DNA of 46,268 nt, from IMG/VR virus record IMGVR_UViG_3300042469_000176, positions 1-46,268 of that record. One strand, written 5' to 3'. Within the stretch, counting starts at the first letter, position 1. Each line of letters starts with the position of its first letter. The position numbers were made by a program, and so were the translations under genes. Below are positions 15,195 through 25,038 of this stretch, one piece after another. The DNA is from a virus. The notes below the pieces were generated by a model that did not search any database, was not told the DNA's origin, and was given only the letters and a program-made list of their open reading frames with translations.

Positions 15195-16073
15195 CTACAC
15201 CTCGATAAACTTGGTGCTCATACCAACCTGGCCATTATTGATAGCAGCCGAATAGTATTCAATAGTTGGTGGATTTCCATACTCTAAACCAGTAGTTCCT
15301 CGACCAGCAAGGAAACTGCCAGACGCTACGCTAGTTCCAGTTGCCAAAACCTGACCCATCATTGCAACAATGTTTGCAGAAGCAGTAGTGCCACCACCGT
15401 TAGCAAGATAAATTTCAACCTTCGAATAACTTGAACCGGCAAAAGTTTGGTTAGTTCTAGTAGTTCCGCCAGCTAAAAGGCTTGCAGGGTTGACTGCGGT
15501 TTGTGCCACGCCAGATAAGTTGTAAGGCACGATTCGCACACCGGCAGAAGTAGCAGCTGAAACACCAGCAGCTGTTGCATGCCAACCAAAATGGAAAGTG
15601 TGAGTTGATGGAATGATGATAGTTAACTTGCGAGTGTCAGCATATCCGGAAGCCAGTGAATATGTTGCACGACGCTTAGGGTAACTATTATTGTAAGCCG
15701 CTGCCGCAAAGGTCGGAGTTACAGTTGCTGAAAGCTTCGACCAATCCTTCTCGGCAATACCTGGGGCAGCCCACTGTGGTGGCAGAATGTTGCTAGACAT
15801 GGCGTAAGGGTCAAGCCAGTAAAATGGGCCATCACCATACATGCCATCATAATAATCTTTAATAGTTTGCAAGCTTTGCTCAGTAGAATTCAGAGAACCA
15901 AGCCAGCTCATATTAAACTCTCGATGTGTTGCGCGAGAACGCTTAACAAAAGCGCTACCATTCAACAACTGTTGCGTCGACGACCAACCCACAGGCGAAG
16001 CGTTCAAACCACTTGACGGTGCTTTAATCCACTGCTGTGTTGTGCCATTACCAAAATATACTGAGCCAGCCAT
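15195..16073 (-). CDS. Distal tail (Dit-like) minor tail protein (292 aa)
   Basis: The gene directly follows the tape measure gene, the standard position of the distal tail protein. The start segment MAGSVYFGNGTTQQWIKAP, a TQQLLNGSAFVKRSRATHR strand pair and a YYDGMYGDGPFYWLDPY motif are typical of actinophage proteins at this position, which form the ring joining tail tube and tip. The C-terminal half resembles a carbohydrate-binding-module fold (KLTIIIPSTHTFHFGWHATA). ATG start with GAGGGG upstream. Confidence 0.7.
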   Translation of the reverse strand: MAGSVYFGNGTTQQWIKAPSSGLNASPVGWSSTQQLLNGSAFVKRSRATHREFNMSWLGSLNSTEQSLQTIKDYYDGMYGDGPFYWLDPYAMSSNILPPQWAAPGIAEKDWSKLSATVTPTFAAAAYNNSYPKRRATYSLASGYADTRKLTIIIPSTHTFHFGWHATAAGVSAATSAGVRIVPYNLSGVAQTAVNPASLLAGGTTRTNQTFAGSSYSKVEIYLANGGGTTASANIVAMMGQVLATGTSVASGSFLAGRGTTGLEYGNPPTIEYYSAAINNGQVGMSTKFIEV

Positions 16074-19000
16074 TAACGCATACCCCTCTGAGCTAGAATA
16101 ACATTGCCTGCATTTGCAGATTGTGCAATCTTCGTATTCTCAGTGTATAGTTCAACTGGACGTTCTACAGCAGCACGAAGAAGTGCACGATCCTCTGGAG
16201 ACAAGTATACCATTGTTGGGCTATTGTTAACATTCTGTGACATTGACTGCGGTTGTGCAAAAGTTACACGCTGCTGATTCAAGGCGTTCATAAAGTCTGC
16301 ACCATAGGCTGAAGTAGCTTTAGCGGTAATAACATATTCGCCGTTAGACAACATCGCCGGAATGGAGTCGCTTGTGCTAGAACCTGGACCAGTAACATAG
16401 CCACCAGCAGCGTAACCGGAATAAAGTTTACGTGCAGCAGCACCATAACCCCTAGAGTTCAAAGCAGTTTCAAGGGTGTTAATCTTTGCATCATAAGCGT
16501 TAAGCTTGCCCTGAGCTTTACCAAGCTCAGTTTTAATAGTTGAAAGCCTAGTAGTTTCAGTCGGAGACAAAACCTTAAGAGTAGCAAGCTCATCGCGATC
16601 ATCACGCAAATCTTGAACAATCTTCGAAAGGTTTTTACGTTCAGTCTGCATCTCTTTAAGCTTAGTGAAAGCAGCTTGAACCCATTCAGGCATCGCAGCA
16701 AAAGCATTACGACGCTGCTCATCGAGGCCGCCACCAGTCCACTTAGAAAGCTCTTGCGTAGCTGTGCGGATAATAAGATTAAGTTCACCCTCACGAAGCT
16801 TCTCTGATTCATCCCAGTCACCAGGTCTAGGATTAGCGTTCTGTAGAGCAACCAAATCTGTTTTAGCGGTATTAATTTTTTGAGAATTAACCCTGCGCAA
16901 AGTCTTGATTCGAGAAGAAGAGGCCGGGTCAAGGAGCTCACCGAACAAAGCGTTCTCTGTCCGACTAATCTTACCAACAGAAGACAAGCCCTTAACAATA
17001 TCAGCAACAGTAGCTTTAGCCGTTACTCCAGGATTAAGTGGGTCGCCAGTCTCTGCGTCAAGTTGAATGGTAGCCTTAGAGTTATTTGCCCTAGCCAAGA
17101 ACTCACGCAAAGCATTCTCAGCAGCAGACATTTCAGCAAAGAACTCGATAGTAACATTACGAGGTGTCTTCTTAACAGCAGTTAAGAAATCATCAAAAGT
17201 TTTAGCATACTTACCAAGCTCATCTTCAGAATAACCAGCAGCAACAGCGTTATCAATAAAGCTTTCCTTCTGCTTCTTTACAGCATCTTCAAGAGCTTTG
17301 CCCTTAACGCCGGCACGAACAAGAGCAAGCACATAGTTTTGGTAACTATCAACCATCCCATTAACGGTAGAACGGTTCTTGATAGCTGCTTTTGAGCTGC
17401 CAACAAGAGAAGTGCTAGCCTGGTCTTCAGCGTCAGCACGTTTCTGCTGTGCTGCTGCGATGTCTTCATCAGACTTTGCCAGCTTCGCCTTAAGAATAGC
17501 CATACGACGCTCATCGCCATAACGTTGAGCAACATCATACTGATACTGCAACATTGCTCGATCAGCTGAAAGGTCAGAAATTTCCTGGTTAGCTTCCTTA
17601 ATCGCTTCCTGAGCCGATTTTGCTGCGTCACGAATGTTACGCCAGCCAGTAATAATAGTGTCACGTGCGCTTAAACGTTCCATATTGATTTGTTGAATAC
17701 GTTCAAAGACGCTAGACAAATCATTAGCATAGTCAATAACTGTTCTAACAGTAGCGCCTAAGCTCTTAGCGCTTGCATCAGTTTCGTCAATAATGTTAAG
17801 CGCTTGACGCACAGCTTGAACAAGTTTGCTTTGAGTAAGTGCATCATCAACAGCAATTTTAGCGTCAGCAATTGCTTGCTTTAAAGCTTCAAGAGCTGCG
17901 TTGTATGCGCCAAAACTTTCGTCGCCAACCTTTTTAATACTGTTGATTCTTGCAAAAAGTTCATCCAAGCTAACATTAGGGTTAAGCATGTCTTCAAGAA
18001 TTTGAGAAACGTTAACGCCAGCATTTTCCATTTCGCTAAACAGTGTAGGATAGTTTTTGAAAACACCCTGCAACTCTTCATTCTCGTAAATAGCTTTAGC
18101 GAGAAGTTCTTTAGTGTTTTGACCGATCGCTAGCGTCTGGTATTCAATTTCTTTAGTTGTGCTCTTAACAGAATCACCAAGAGTGTCTTGACCTTTAGAT
18201 GCAGCAATAAGAGCGTTCTTGTATGCAGGTGTTTCTTTGCGAAGAGAAACAACCTTAGATTCTACAGTAGCAATTGCTTGACCGTTTTGCATCCAAGCTT
18301 GAGTGTCTTTGTAGATTGATTCACGAAGTGCAGCTGTGCCACCCTGGTCTTCAAACAGGTGCACAGTGTTTGCTTCTTCAATCGCAGTTGTGATTGCTTC
18401 AACAATGCCAACAAGTAGCGTGATTGCTGTAATAGCGATAGAGATAGGCCCCAGTAGTCCCGAGATTGTTCCCATAAAGCCTACAGCACCTTTAGAGGCC
18501 ATAGATTGCGCCCTGGTTTGAGTGTTGATTGCTGCCGCGCCGGCCTTGTTGGCTTGAGCATTGGCAATGTTTGCACGAGCAGCTGTGAGTTCAGCGCTAG
18601 CTTCAATCTCTGCAGCGGTAGCATTCTTCAACTTCATCTGCGTGTCAAGGTCTACAGCCTTAATACCTTCAGATGTTGTATAAATGTAAATTTGTTCAGC
18701 ACGTGCAGCAGCTAAAGTAGAAGCAGACTTAGAGGCATTAGCGGCATCCCAAGGTAGCTGATCTTCCATAACCTGCAGAAGCTTTTTACGTGCCTCAACA
18801 ACTTGAGCAACACCTTGAGCTTCTTTTCTGGCATAGGCAGTTCTATCGGCTGCACCTAAATCTTGGAAATTAGAAACACCGGAAGCGCCTGCAAGACCTT
18901 CACCAGTTGAAAGATAAACGTTTTGATTTTCAAGAATTGAAGAGAAAGCTTTAGCAGAGTTTCCTGCTAGCATAGCGAAAGAATCAGATGCTTTATATGT

Positions 19001-22000
19001 TAGTGTAGTAAGTTGACCCATCGCGCCATTAACTGCAGTTAACTTAGAGTGATCTTCAACAAGTGAATTACCAACGCCAGTTAGAGCTTTTATGTGGTCA
19101 ACAAAGCCATTAACAATATTAGGGTCATTAGCAGTATTAAACATTGCTGCCCTGAAAGCGTAAATCTGTGCAAGAACCTTAGTGGCAATAGCACCTACAC
19201 CAGTGAGAACTCCAGCTGCAGAACTTACACCGTAAACAAGGTTCATGATAGGGCCAAGAACGCTATCTTCTGCAATGTTTTTAAATACCTTTAGAATGTT
19301 AGAGCCAATATCAAGTATTGCTCCGAAACCAAGTGCTGCGCTTTGAGAGATTGACTGCATCGCAGACTTGAAGTTGTTTTGGAAAAGAATAATCTTTGAA
19401 TCAAGATTGTCAACAGTCTTCTCGAAAGAGTCACCCAAAAATGCTCCCTCTTCAAAAGCAGTATTAGCGTCCTGCATTGAAGAGTCAACAACGTTCAAGT
19501 TTTCAGCCAAACGAGTAAGCGTGTTAACTTCACGAGTTTCAGTGATGTTCAAATCGTCAAAAGCTTTAGTCATGTTGCCGGTAGTTTTTAGACCTGACAA
19601 CATTGCGCGGAAAGCGCGAGCAGCACCACCATCAGTGTCAGCCCAAGTTGAAGCAAACTCTGAAGAGCTCATACCTGAAACTTTAGCAAAGTTTTGAAGC
19701 TCCGCCCCACCCTTGCTAACTGCGCGGTTAATGTCAGCAAACACACGAGTAAACACACCGCGAGCCTGTTCAGGTGCAATACCCAAGGAAGCGATAGCGG
19801 TTGAGAGTCCAACAATTTCATCAGGCGCAAAACCGGCCTGCTCAGAAACGGCAGCGATAGATTCTGTAAGCGAAAGGATTTCAGCTTCAGTAGCGACAGC
19901 ATTTACGCCGGCGTAAGCGATAGCTGAACCTAGGTTTTCAAACTGTGCATAATCTACGTTTGCAAGTTCAGCAATACGACCAAACTTTTGCGCAGTAGTT
20001 TCAACACTGATTCCTGTTACGCTGGAGAATTTAGCAACAACTTCTGTAAAGTTTTTGATGCCGTCAGCAGTGACACCCATTTGTGCACCAAGTGTGCCGA
20101 TAGCGGTAAGCTGCTCAAAGCTAATAGGCATGGTTTCTGATAGCATGATAAACATGTTAGCCATGCCTTGAGTCTCATCATTAAGCAACTGCATGGCGCG
20201 ATCTACTGAAGTAAAAGCGCTTTCGTAATCTTTGTATGCGTTAGTGAACTGGAAAATGCTATTAGTGAAACGGAAAAGGTTTTGAGAAACATTTTGCAAA
20301 GCGTTACCTACGTCATACAGCGCGTAACGGCCAGTGACCCATGTGCTTACAAGCGCCTTGGTTGCTATCTGCGCTTCTTTTTCAGCTTGAACTTGATCTT
20401 TAAGCTGACGTTTAATTTGTTCGCTAGCGTCACGAGTAGCTTTAGGGTCTGGACCCAAGAACTCGCCACCACGCTCAGTAATGTAACCATCGCCACCAGG
20501 CGGACGACCTGCGCCACCAAAACCAGCACCAACACGACCGCTATCAACGTTACGCACAACAGAACCACCACCAGTGAGCTGCTGTGTGGCTAACGTATCA
20601 TAAGGTCCACGACGAAGCTCTTTAAGGTAGGCTTCATTAGTTGTAGCGTTTAATGCTTCGGATGTAAGCTTTTCAATCTTAGTCTTAGCATCATAAGCTT
20701 GGGCAGAAAGATTAGCCCTCTCTTTAAGTAGAGCGGCTTTTTCATCCCTGGAAAGATTTTCACCATTTTTAAGCGCGTTGTTAATCTTGTTTACTGCGTC
20801 AGTTGCAAGAAGAATAGTTTTAGCGTATTCCTTATAAACCTTTGTAGATTGAATAGCTCTAAGAGTTTGCTCTTCAATCGAAGCAGAAGTTTGCTCAGTT
20901 TGCACAGCCTGCTTTTCTTGAGCATCAGCAACAACGCTAGAAGCAGCAACAGACTCAGCAGCAGCTGCACGAGCACCAGCATCAAAAGTCAGCTCTGGCT
21001 GAATGTTACCAAAAGCGCTAGCATACTTGCTTCTAGTGTTTTTGCTGTAAGGCATAAGGCTAGCGCCATGACCATAAGAAGCTTCGCTAGCCCAGTTAGC
21101 CGGCCTCGAAGCCATGCTAGCGTATGCTGGCGAAAGGTCACGCAAGAAAGCATGCATAGCCATAGAGCCAGTAGCGTCAGCTGCAGCAAAGTGCGGTGGA
21201 AGTCCACCAATCTTAGAAACCCTGTTGCCATCCATTTCGATGCCTTGCAAAGCGCCAGGATAGTTTTCAACAATCTTAGCAAGGACCTCTGCAAGCTTCA
21301 GGCCTGTGCCTTGAACAGCCTTAGTAAGAATAGCTTGAAGCTCAGGACTATTTGAACCGCTTTTCTGAAGCTTCTCAAGAACCTTATAAACGTCAACAAT
21401 GTTTTGAATATCTTTAGTGATCTTAGTCGGCTCTAAGTCAAATTCGCCAGCAACCTTATTAAGGTTGTCAGCTGATTGCGCGAGCTTAGAGAAATCTGCG
21501 GGACCAACGTTGCTCCCAACAAGTGTAATACCAAGTTCATCAATTAGTGAAATAATAGCCAGTGTTGCTTTAATTTTCTTTTGGTAAAGTTCAAGGTTTG
21601 CTTTAGCTTCACCTTCAGCAATGCCTGAAGATCCAAGTTTAGACTGGTCGAAGCCTAGTTGTGCTGCACGAGCTGCAATGTCTTTAGTTGACTGCGGTCC
21701 TGCGCCTTGCCTTTCAAGCATTGCATCAATAACGGCACTGTCTATCGGCTTGCCTGTAGTGTCAAGGCCGGCAGGGATGTGGAAGAAATCTAGAAGGTCA
21801 ACAACTTTACCAAACTCATCCTGCACCTTGATGCTAAGTTCAGTGATTGGCGTAAGAAGGCCATTAGCGAACTCTGAGTCCAGGCCAGCAAGAAGTTTAG
21901 TTGCGTCTCCACCAGACTGTTTCAAAATTTCGCGCAGTTTTCCGATTGGAGTGGCAAGACCAAGGCCTTCATATTTTTTGAAGATTTCTTCAAAAGGATC

Positions 22001-23884
22001 AGTTGCCTCTACTTGCTGCACAGCCGCAGCTACAGCAGGTTGCGCCGCTTGCGCAATCTGGTCTGGAACTAGAGCCATGATTTGCATCATCAAATCTTGA
22101 ACGCCACTAGTGATTCTAGCTTGCTTCAAGAATTCTGGTCGGCTAAGAACTTGATAAGCAATAGTGTTTTCTTGCTGAGGTAATCCACCAGGAAGCAGGC
22201 TTGTTTCAGCGCCAGTTATATTGTCTCTATATGGTTTTTGCAAAAGACCACGAAGGCCAGAAGCTTCTAGTTTTTCTCTAAGTGCAGCGTCTCCGCCACC
22301 TAGCATCATGCTGTTTAGGATGCTGCCAGCATTCAAACCTAGTTGCATCTCGTAGTCAACAATAGCGTTTACGATTTCGTCAGCAATATAAACCATTCCA
22401 TGTTGGATGTCGTCGTCACTAAAGTCTTGTCCACCAATTTTTTCGATAGCGGCAGCTTCAGCATCGATTGCAAGCTCTAAAGCTCTTGATAGGATATCGT
22501 CTTGAACTTTTTGCATGAAAGCTTTTGTTTGTTCAGGATTCTGCTCAAAGAACTTGTCAAGTTTCCGAAGTGAATCAGCGCCATAAGGTTGAGGCCCCTG
22601 TTCAGCCCAGCCACCTGTAATCATGCCTTGCGACTGTGGCAAAGGATACTTCCCATTAGGCCCAGTTGGTCCTTGGTAAACTTTGGTGTCTACCCAACTT
22701 CCGCCAGGAGTGTAGATAGAAGATGGCGAACCCCAAATTCGACCACTATTAGCGTTGTCAACATTCTGTTCAAAAAGCTGCGCATTAACCTTATCAAGAA
22801 TAGGGGCAATACGGTTTAAAGCGTCAGCAACTTTCAACTGTGCAATTTGAGAACCTTCGGCAACTCCAGCCGGTGTCATGCGTTCAAGCGCTCGCTGATA
22901 AGCAATCTCAGCGAGAGCAGGAGAAATAGCAATTGAGCCATCCTTTGCTGGAACAAAGTCAGCGAAATCTTGTGCGTTAAACTTTAAGCCACCAATGATG
23001 CCAGTTTTGAGAGCTTCAGAAATTGAGCCAAGGCTGCTGGGATCAACAAGATCACCATACTCTACGGCATCTTTTGGTGTTGTGCGTGGATCAATCCTTG
23101 TTTGTAAAACTTTGAGACCAAGAACGCTTGCAATGTTTTTAGCGTTCTTGTTCATTTCTGAAATGACGTTACGTGTAGCATCGTCAAGGCCGTCAAGGTC
23201 GTCTTCTATATTATTTACTACAGCAACTAGACCTTTTTCGCTTTCCTCAATGCGAGTAATGCCGGCCTGGCTTGGTGACATGTATGGTGCAAGTCCAGCG
23301 ATTTTAACACCAGAACCGATAGAGCCGCCAACAATTTTTTCAATTTCCTGTATGAAAAGTTGACGGAGAGCTTCAATCTTCATGTTGCCGCGAGCAGAAG
23401 AGCCGAGGGTGGTGTAGCGGTCTTGTCCGCGAAGCTGCCTTACTTCTTTAATGAAAGCGTCAAAATCTGGTGACGCAACTTTCCTGCCGTTGTATGTGTC
23501 AAACTTTGTTGGCACAGTCTTGCCCAGTGGGGCTGTTACATATCTTGCAGAGCCTTTATCATACTTGAGCTGCATTCCAGCGTCACGCAACTGTTCTTTA
23601 ACATCCTTAAAAGTGTCAACCAATTCACCAGCAGCCTTTTTAAGCTCTTTAGTTGGTAGAAGGTCAATAAGCTGTTTTGTGGTAACTTTAGATTTTGAAT
23701 TGAAAAAGGATTCAAGAAGTTTTTGAGAAAAGTCTTCCGCATTTACAGGCTTGGAGCCGCCAGGCATTTTAATAGAGTCTTTAGATAGTGCAGCAATCTG
23801 GCGAGTAACCTCATCGACTGAGCGTTTGTTTAGCTCAACGTCGATACCAATTTTAATGTTTTTACTGAGATTATTGTCAGCCAA
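16073..23884 (-). CDS. Tape measure protein (2603 aa)
   Basis: The largest gene, about 17% of the window. TTG start with GGTGGA upstream. A TP901-type core is visible around residues 1180-1400 (AIGTLGAQMGVTADGIKNF and ETTAQKFGRIAEL). Hydrophobic segments follow at about 1510-1590 and at about 1804-1835 (MGTISGLLGPISIAITAI), the latter a good membrane-spanning candidate. Long coiled-coil stretches flank these. The end carries the frequent GGYVTGPGSSTSDSIPAMLS and GEYVI motif. Using ~1.5 Angstrom per residue it predicts a tail near 390 nm. No peptidase or lysozyme motif was noticed. Confidence 0.93.
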   Translation of the reverse strand: MADNNLSKNIKIGIDVELNKRSVDEVTRQIAALSKDSIKMPGGSKPVNAEDFSQKLLESFFNSKSKVTTKQLIDLLPTKELKKAAGELVDTFKDVKEQLRDAGMQLKYDKGSARYVTAPLGKTVPTKFDTYNGRKVASPDFDAFIKEVRQLRGQDRYTTLGSSARGNMKIEALRQLFIQEIEKIVGGSIGSGVKIAGLAPYMSPSQAGITRIEESEKGLVAVVNNIEDDLDGLDDATRNVISEMNKNAKNIASVLGLKVLQTRIDPRTTPKDAVEYGDLVDPSSLGSISEALKTGIIGGLKFNAQDFADFVPAKDGSIAISPALAEIAYQRALERMTPAGVAEGSQIAQLKVADALNRIAPILDKVNAQLFEQNVDNANSGRIWGSPSSIYTPGGSWVDTKVYQGPTGPNGKYPLPQSQGMITGGWAEQGPQPYGADSLRKLDKFFEQNPEQTKAFMQKVQDDILSRALELAIDAEAAAIEKIGGQDFSDDDIQHGMVYIADEIVNAIVDYEMQLGLNAGSILNSMMLGGGDAALREKLEASGLRGLLQKPYRDNITGAETSLLPGGLPQQENTIAYQVLSRPEFLKQARITSGVQDLMMQIMALVPDQIAQAAQPAVAAAVQQVEATDPFEEIFKKYEGLGLATPIGKLREILKQSGGDATKLLAGLDSEFANGLLTPITELSIKVQDEFGKVVDLLDFFHIPAGLDTTGKPIDSAVIDAMLERQGAGPQSTKDIAARAAQLGFDQSKLGSSGIAEGEAKANLELYQKKIKATLAIISLIDELGITLVGSNVGPADFSKLAQSADNLNKVAGEFDLEPTKITKDIQNIVDVYKVLEKLQKSGSNSPELQAILTKAVQGTGLKLAEVLAKIVENYPGALQGIEMDGNRVSKIGGLPPHFAAADATGSMAMHAFLRDLSPAYASMASRPANWASEASYGHGASLMPYSKNTRSKYASAFGNIQPELTFDAGARAAAAESVAASSVVADAQEKQAVQTEQTSASIEEQTLRAIQSTKVYKEYAKTILLATDAVNKINNALKNGENLSRDEKAALLKERANLSAQAYDAKTKIEKLTSEALNATTNEAYLKELRRGPYDTLATQQLTGGGSVVRNVDSGRVGAGFGGAGRPPGGDGYITERGGEFLGPDPKATRDASEQIKRQLKDQVQAEKEAQIATKALVSTWVTGRYALYDVGNALQNVSQNLFRFTNSIFQFTNAYKDYESAFTSVDRAMQLLNDETQGMANMFIMLSETMPISFEQLTAIGTLGAQMGVTADGIKNFTEVVAKFSSVTGISVETTAQKFGRIAELANVDYAQFENLGSAIAYAGVNAVATEAEILSLTESIAAVSEQAGFAPDEIVGLSTAIASLGIAPEQARGVFTRVFADINRAVSKGGAELQNFAKVSGMSSSEFASTWADTDGGAARAFRAMLSGLKTTGNMTKAFDDLNITETREVNTLTRLAENLNVVDSSMQDANTAFEEGAFLGDSFEKTVDNLDSKIILFQNNFKSAMQSISQSAALGFGAILDIGSNILKVFKNIAEDSVLGPIMNLVYGVSSAAGVLTGVGAIATKVLAQIYAFRAAMFNTANDPNIVNGFVDHIKALTGVGNSLVEDHSKLTAVNGAMGQLTTLTYKASDSFAMLAGNSAKAFSSILENQNVYLSTGEGLAGASGVSNFQDLGAADRTAYARKEAQGVAQVVEARKKLLQVMEDQLPWDAANASKSASTLAAARAEQIYIYTTSEGIKAVDLDTQMKLKNATAAEIEASAELTAARANIANAQANKAGAAAINTQTRAQSMASKGAVGFMGTISGLLGPISIAITAITLLVGIVEAITTAIEEANTVHLFEDQGGTAALRESIYKDTQAWMQNGQAIATVESKVVSLRKETPAYKNALIAASKGQDTLGDSVKSTTKEIEYQTLAIGQNTKELLAKAIYENEELQGVFKNYPTLFSEMENAGVNVSQILEDMLNPNVSLDELFARINSIKKVGDESFGAYNAALEALKQAIADAKIAVDDALTQSKLVQAVRQALNIIDETDASAKSLGATVRTVIDYANDLSSVFERIQQINMERLSARDTIITGWRNIRDAAKSAQEAIKEANQEISDLSADRAMLQYQYDVAQRYGDERRMAILKAKLAKSDEDIAAAQQKRADAEDQASTSLVGSSKAAIKNRSTVNGMVDSYQNYVLALVRAGVKGKALEDAVKKQKESFIDNAVAAGYSEDELGKYAKTFDDFLTAVKKTPRNVTIEFFAEMSAAENALREFLARANNSKATIQLDAETGDPLNPGVTAKATVADIVKGLSSVGKISRTENALFGELLDPASSSRIKTLRRVNSQKINTAKTDLVALQNANPRPGDWDESEKLREGELNLIIRTATQELSKWTGGGLDEQRRNAFAAMPEWVQAAFTKLKEMQTERKNLSKIVQDLRDDRDELATLKVLSPTETTRLSTIKTELGKAQGKLNAYDAKINTLETALNSRGYGAAARKLYSGYAAGGYVTGPGSSTSDSIPAMLSNGEYVITAKATSAYGADFMNALNQQRVTFAQPQSMSQNVNNSPTMVYLSPEDRALLRAAVERPVELYTENTKIAQSANAGNVILAQRGMR

Positions 23885-23913
23885 GACTATCCACCTAACT
23901 TAAGTATACATCC

Positions 23914-23919
23914 ATTATA
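23914..23919 (-). promoter_or_regulatory. -10-like TATAAT ahead of the tape measure gene
   Basis: The minus strand reads GTGTATAATGG in the short gap between the chaperone gene stop (23926) and the tape measure start (23884). A perfect TATAAT is present; the -35 region is not recognisable. A transcript would start about 20 bases before the TTG. Confidence 0.45.
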
Positions 23920-23925
23920 CACTAT

Positions 23926-24944
23926 TTATGATTCTTCTTCGGCCTTCATTTTCTCTGCAAGATAAGCAAAATAAGAACTTCGGGTAGGCATCTCGCCACC
24001 ATCATAAGTGTAAGCAACCACATAGTCACTCTCACCATAATTCTTTTTCTTAGACTTCCTCTTTTCCTTCATCTCATTGTGACGTTCAAGTTCGGCCTTA
24101 GCAAAGCAGACAGTGGTCTTTATTTTGAAACCAACATTAGTGGCATCTTCATTACGACAAATCCAGATAGGGTTGCCACACTGTGAACAGGTCTCGTCCT
24201 GCAAAGTTTGATAAGCCTCTAAAAGAAGAAAATCAAATTTAGTCCAGGGATCAAACGGCTGCTCATGAAAAAGTACAGCCGTAGGTCGAATCTTGTTCTC
24301 GATGGCAACCCTAATCTTGCTCACATAATGACGATTATGTGCCCAAGTTAGGACTTCGGTAAAAAACCTGCATCAGTCAATTCGTCAAAGTATCCACCGG
24401 CAAGAGTCAAAACTTGCATGGATTCTACAAGCTTGTTCCACTCGGTGAGGGATATGTTCAAACGCAGCTCTTCAGCTTTATCAAAATCAAATAGCGAATC
24501 GTCAGTATTACCTTCGGCATCTTGCACAGAAACAATATTTAGGCCGACAAGGATCGTGATGTAGTCGCGCATCCATCCAGGCGTGTCCGTTGGGTTATCT
24601 TCTTTGGCAATGTTGTGCATCTTGTTAGCCTGCTCAAGAACAAGCTCAACAGCTTTCTGGTTAACTCCACGCATAGTGAAAGTGATCGCACTAGACTTAA
24701 TGCGTTCTGCTAGCGCGTTAGCTTCAGCCTGCAGCTTGTCAAACAGCTCCGGCTCAACAACAAGTTTCATGCGCTCATCAAGTTCATGTAGCGCGTGGGC
24801 CGCTTCACCATCAAGATAAATGGTTACGTCACGCTGTGGATACGCGCGACCTTTAATCGCGTCGGTAAGGTTAAAAACCTTCTTCGACTGTGACTCCTTA
24901 ACAAGCTCAAGAGCCTCTTGTGCCTGTGTCATTTCTTCGCTCAT
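23926..24944 (-). CDS. Tail assembly chaperone fusion made by -1 frameshift
   Basis: The frame 23926-24324 has no good start of its own, and its reading frame stays open upstream across the stop of the first chaperone gene. In that overlap the first gene contains T TTT TTA in zero frame, and a -1 slip there joins 195 residues of the first protein to 144 residues (beginning TEVLTWAHNRHYV) of the second frame, giving about 339 aa. The second part has a CSQCGNPIWIC zinc-type motif and a lysine-rich helix. This is the gpG-gpT arrangement of siphoviruses; the fusion guides tail tube polymerisation around the tape measure protein. Confidence 0.85.
24348..24944 (-). CDS. Tail assembly chaperone, short form (198 aa)
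   Basis: Start ATG with AAAGG upstream. Its product is acidic and helical, typical of the gpG-type chaperone encoded between major tail and tape measure genes. Most ribosomes should stop at the TAA after LPKS; a minority shift -1 at the slippery site fourteen codons or fewer before the end to make the long form. It lies behind a terminator that follows the major tail gene, which would lower its expression relative to the tube protein. Confidence 0.85.
   Translation of the reverse strand: MSEEMTQAQEALELVKESQSKKVFNLTDAIKGRAYPQRDVTIYLDGEAAHALHELDERMKLVVEPELFDKLQAEANALAERIKSSAITFTMRGVNQKAVELVLEQANKMHNIAKEDNPTDTPGWMRDYITILVGLNIVSVQDAEGNTDDSLFDFDKAEELRLNISLTEWNKLVESMQVLTLAGGYFDELTDAGFLPKS
24360..24366 (-). 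other. Programmed -1 frameshift slippery site TTTTTTA
   Basis: On the minus strand the heptamer is T TTT TTA, with the first T the third base of a GGT codon of the chaperone gene (offset checked from the ATG at 24944). This is the X XXY YYZ form of -1 sites. It is located four codons before the zero-frame stop (ACC GAA GTC CTA in the shifted frame). Confidence 0.88.
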
Positions 24945-24990
24945 TTTAGCGCCTTTCTAAAACAGTATTTCACCCATTAGAGATTGAAGA

Positions 24991-25027
24991 AAGGGGGAGA
25001 GCAAATGGGCGCAAATCTCTCCCCCTT
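24991..25027 (-). terminator. Intrinsic terminator after the major tail gene
   Basis: AAGGGGGAGAG (24991-25001) and CTCTCCCCCTT (25017-25027) are perfectly complementary, an 11-bp stem with a 15-base loop, followed on the minus strand by TTTCTTC. It stands between the major tail and chaperone genes and should allow only partial readthrough. Confidence 0.85.
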
Positions 25028-25038
25028 CCAGTTTGTAA

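Noticed and set aside
16459-17007. Leucine-rich alternate frames within the tape measure gene
   Set aside because: They lie inside a single uninterrupted 2603-codon frame with tape measure features; the alternate products are Leu-rich artefacts.
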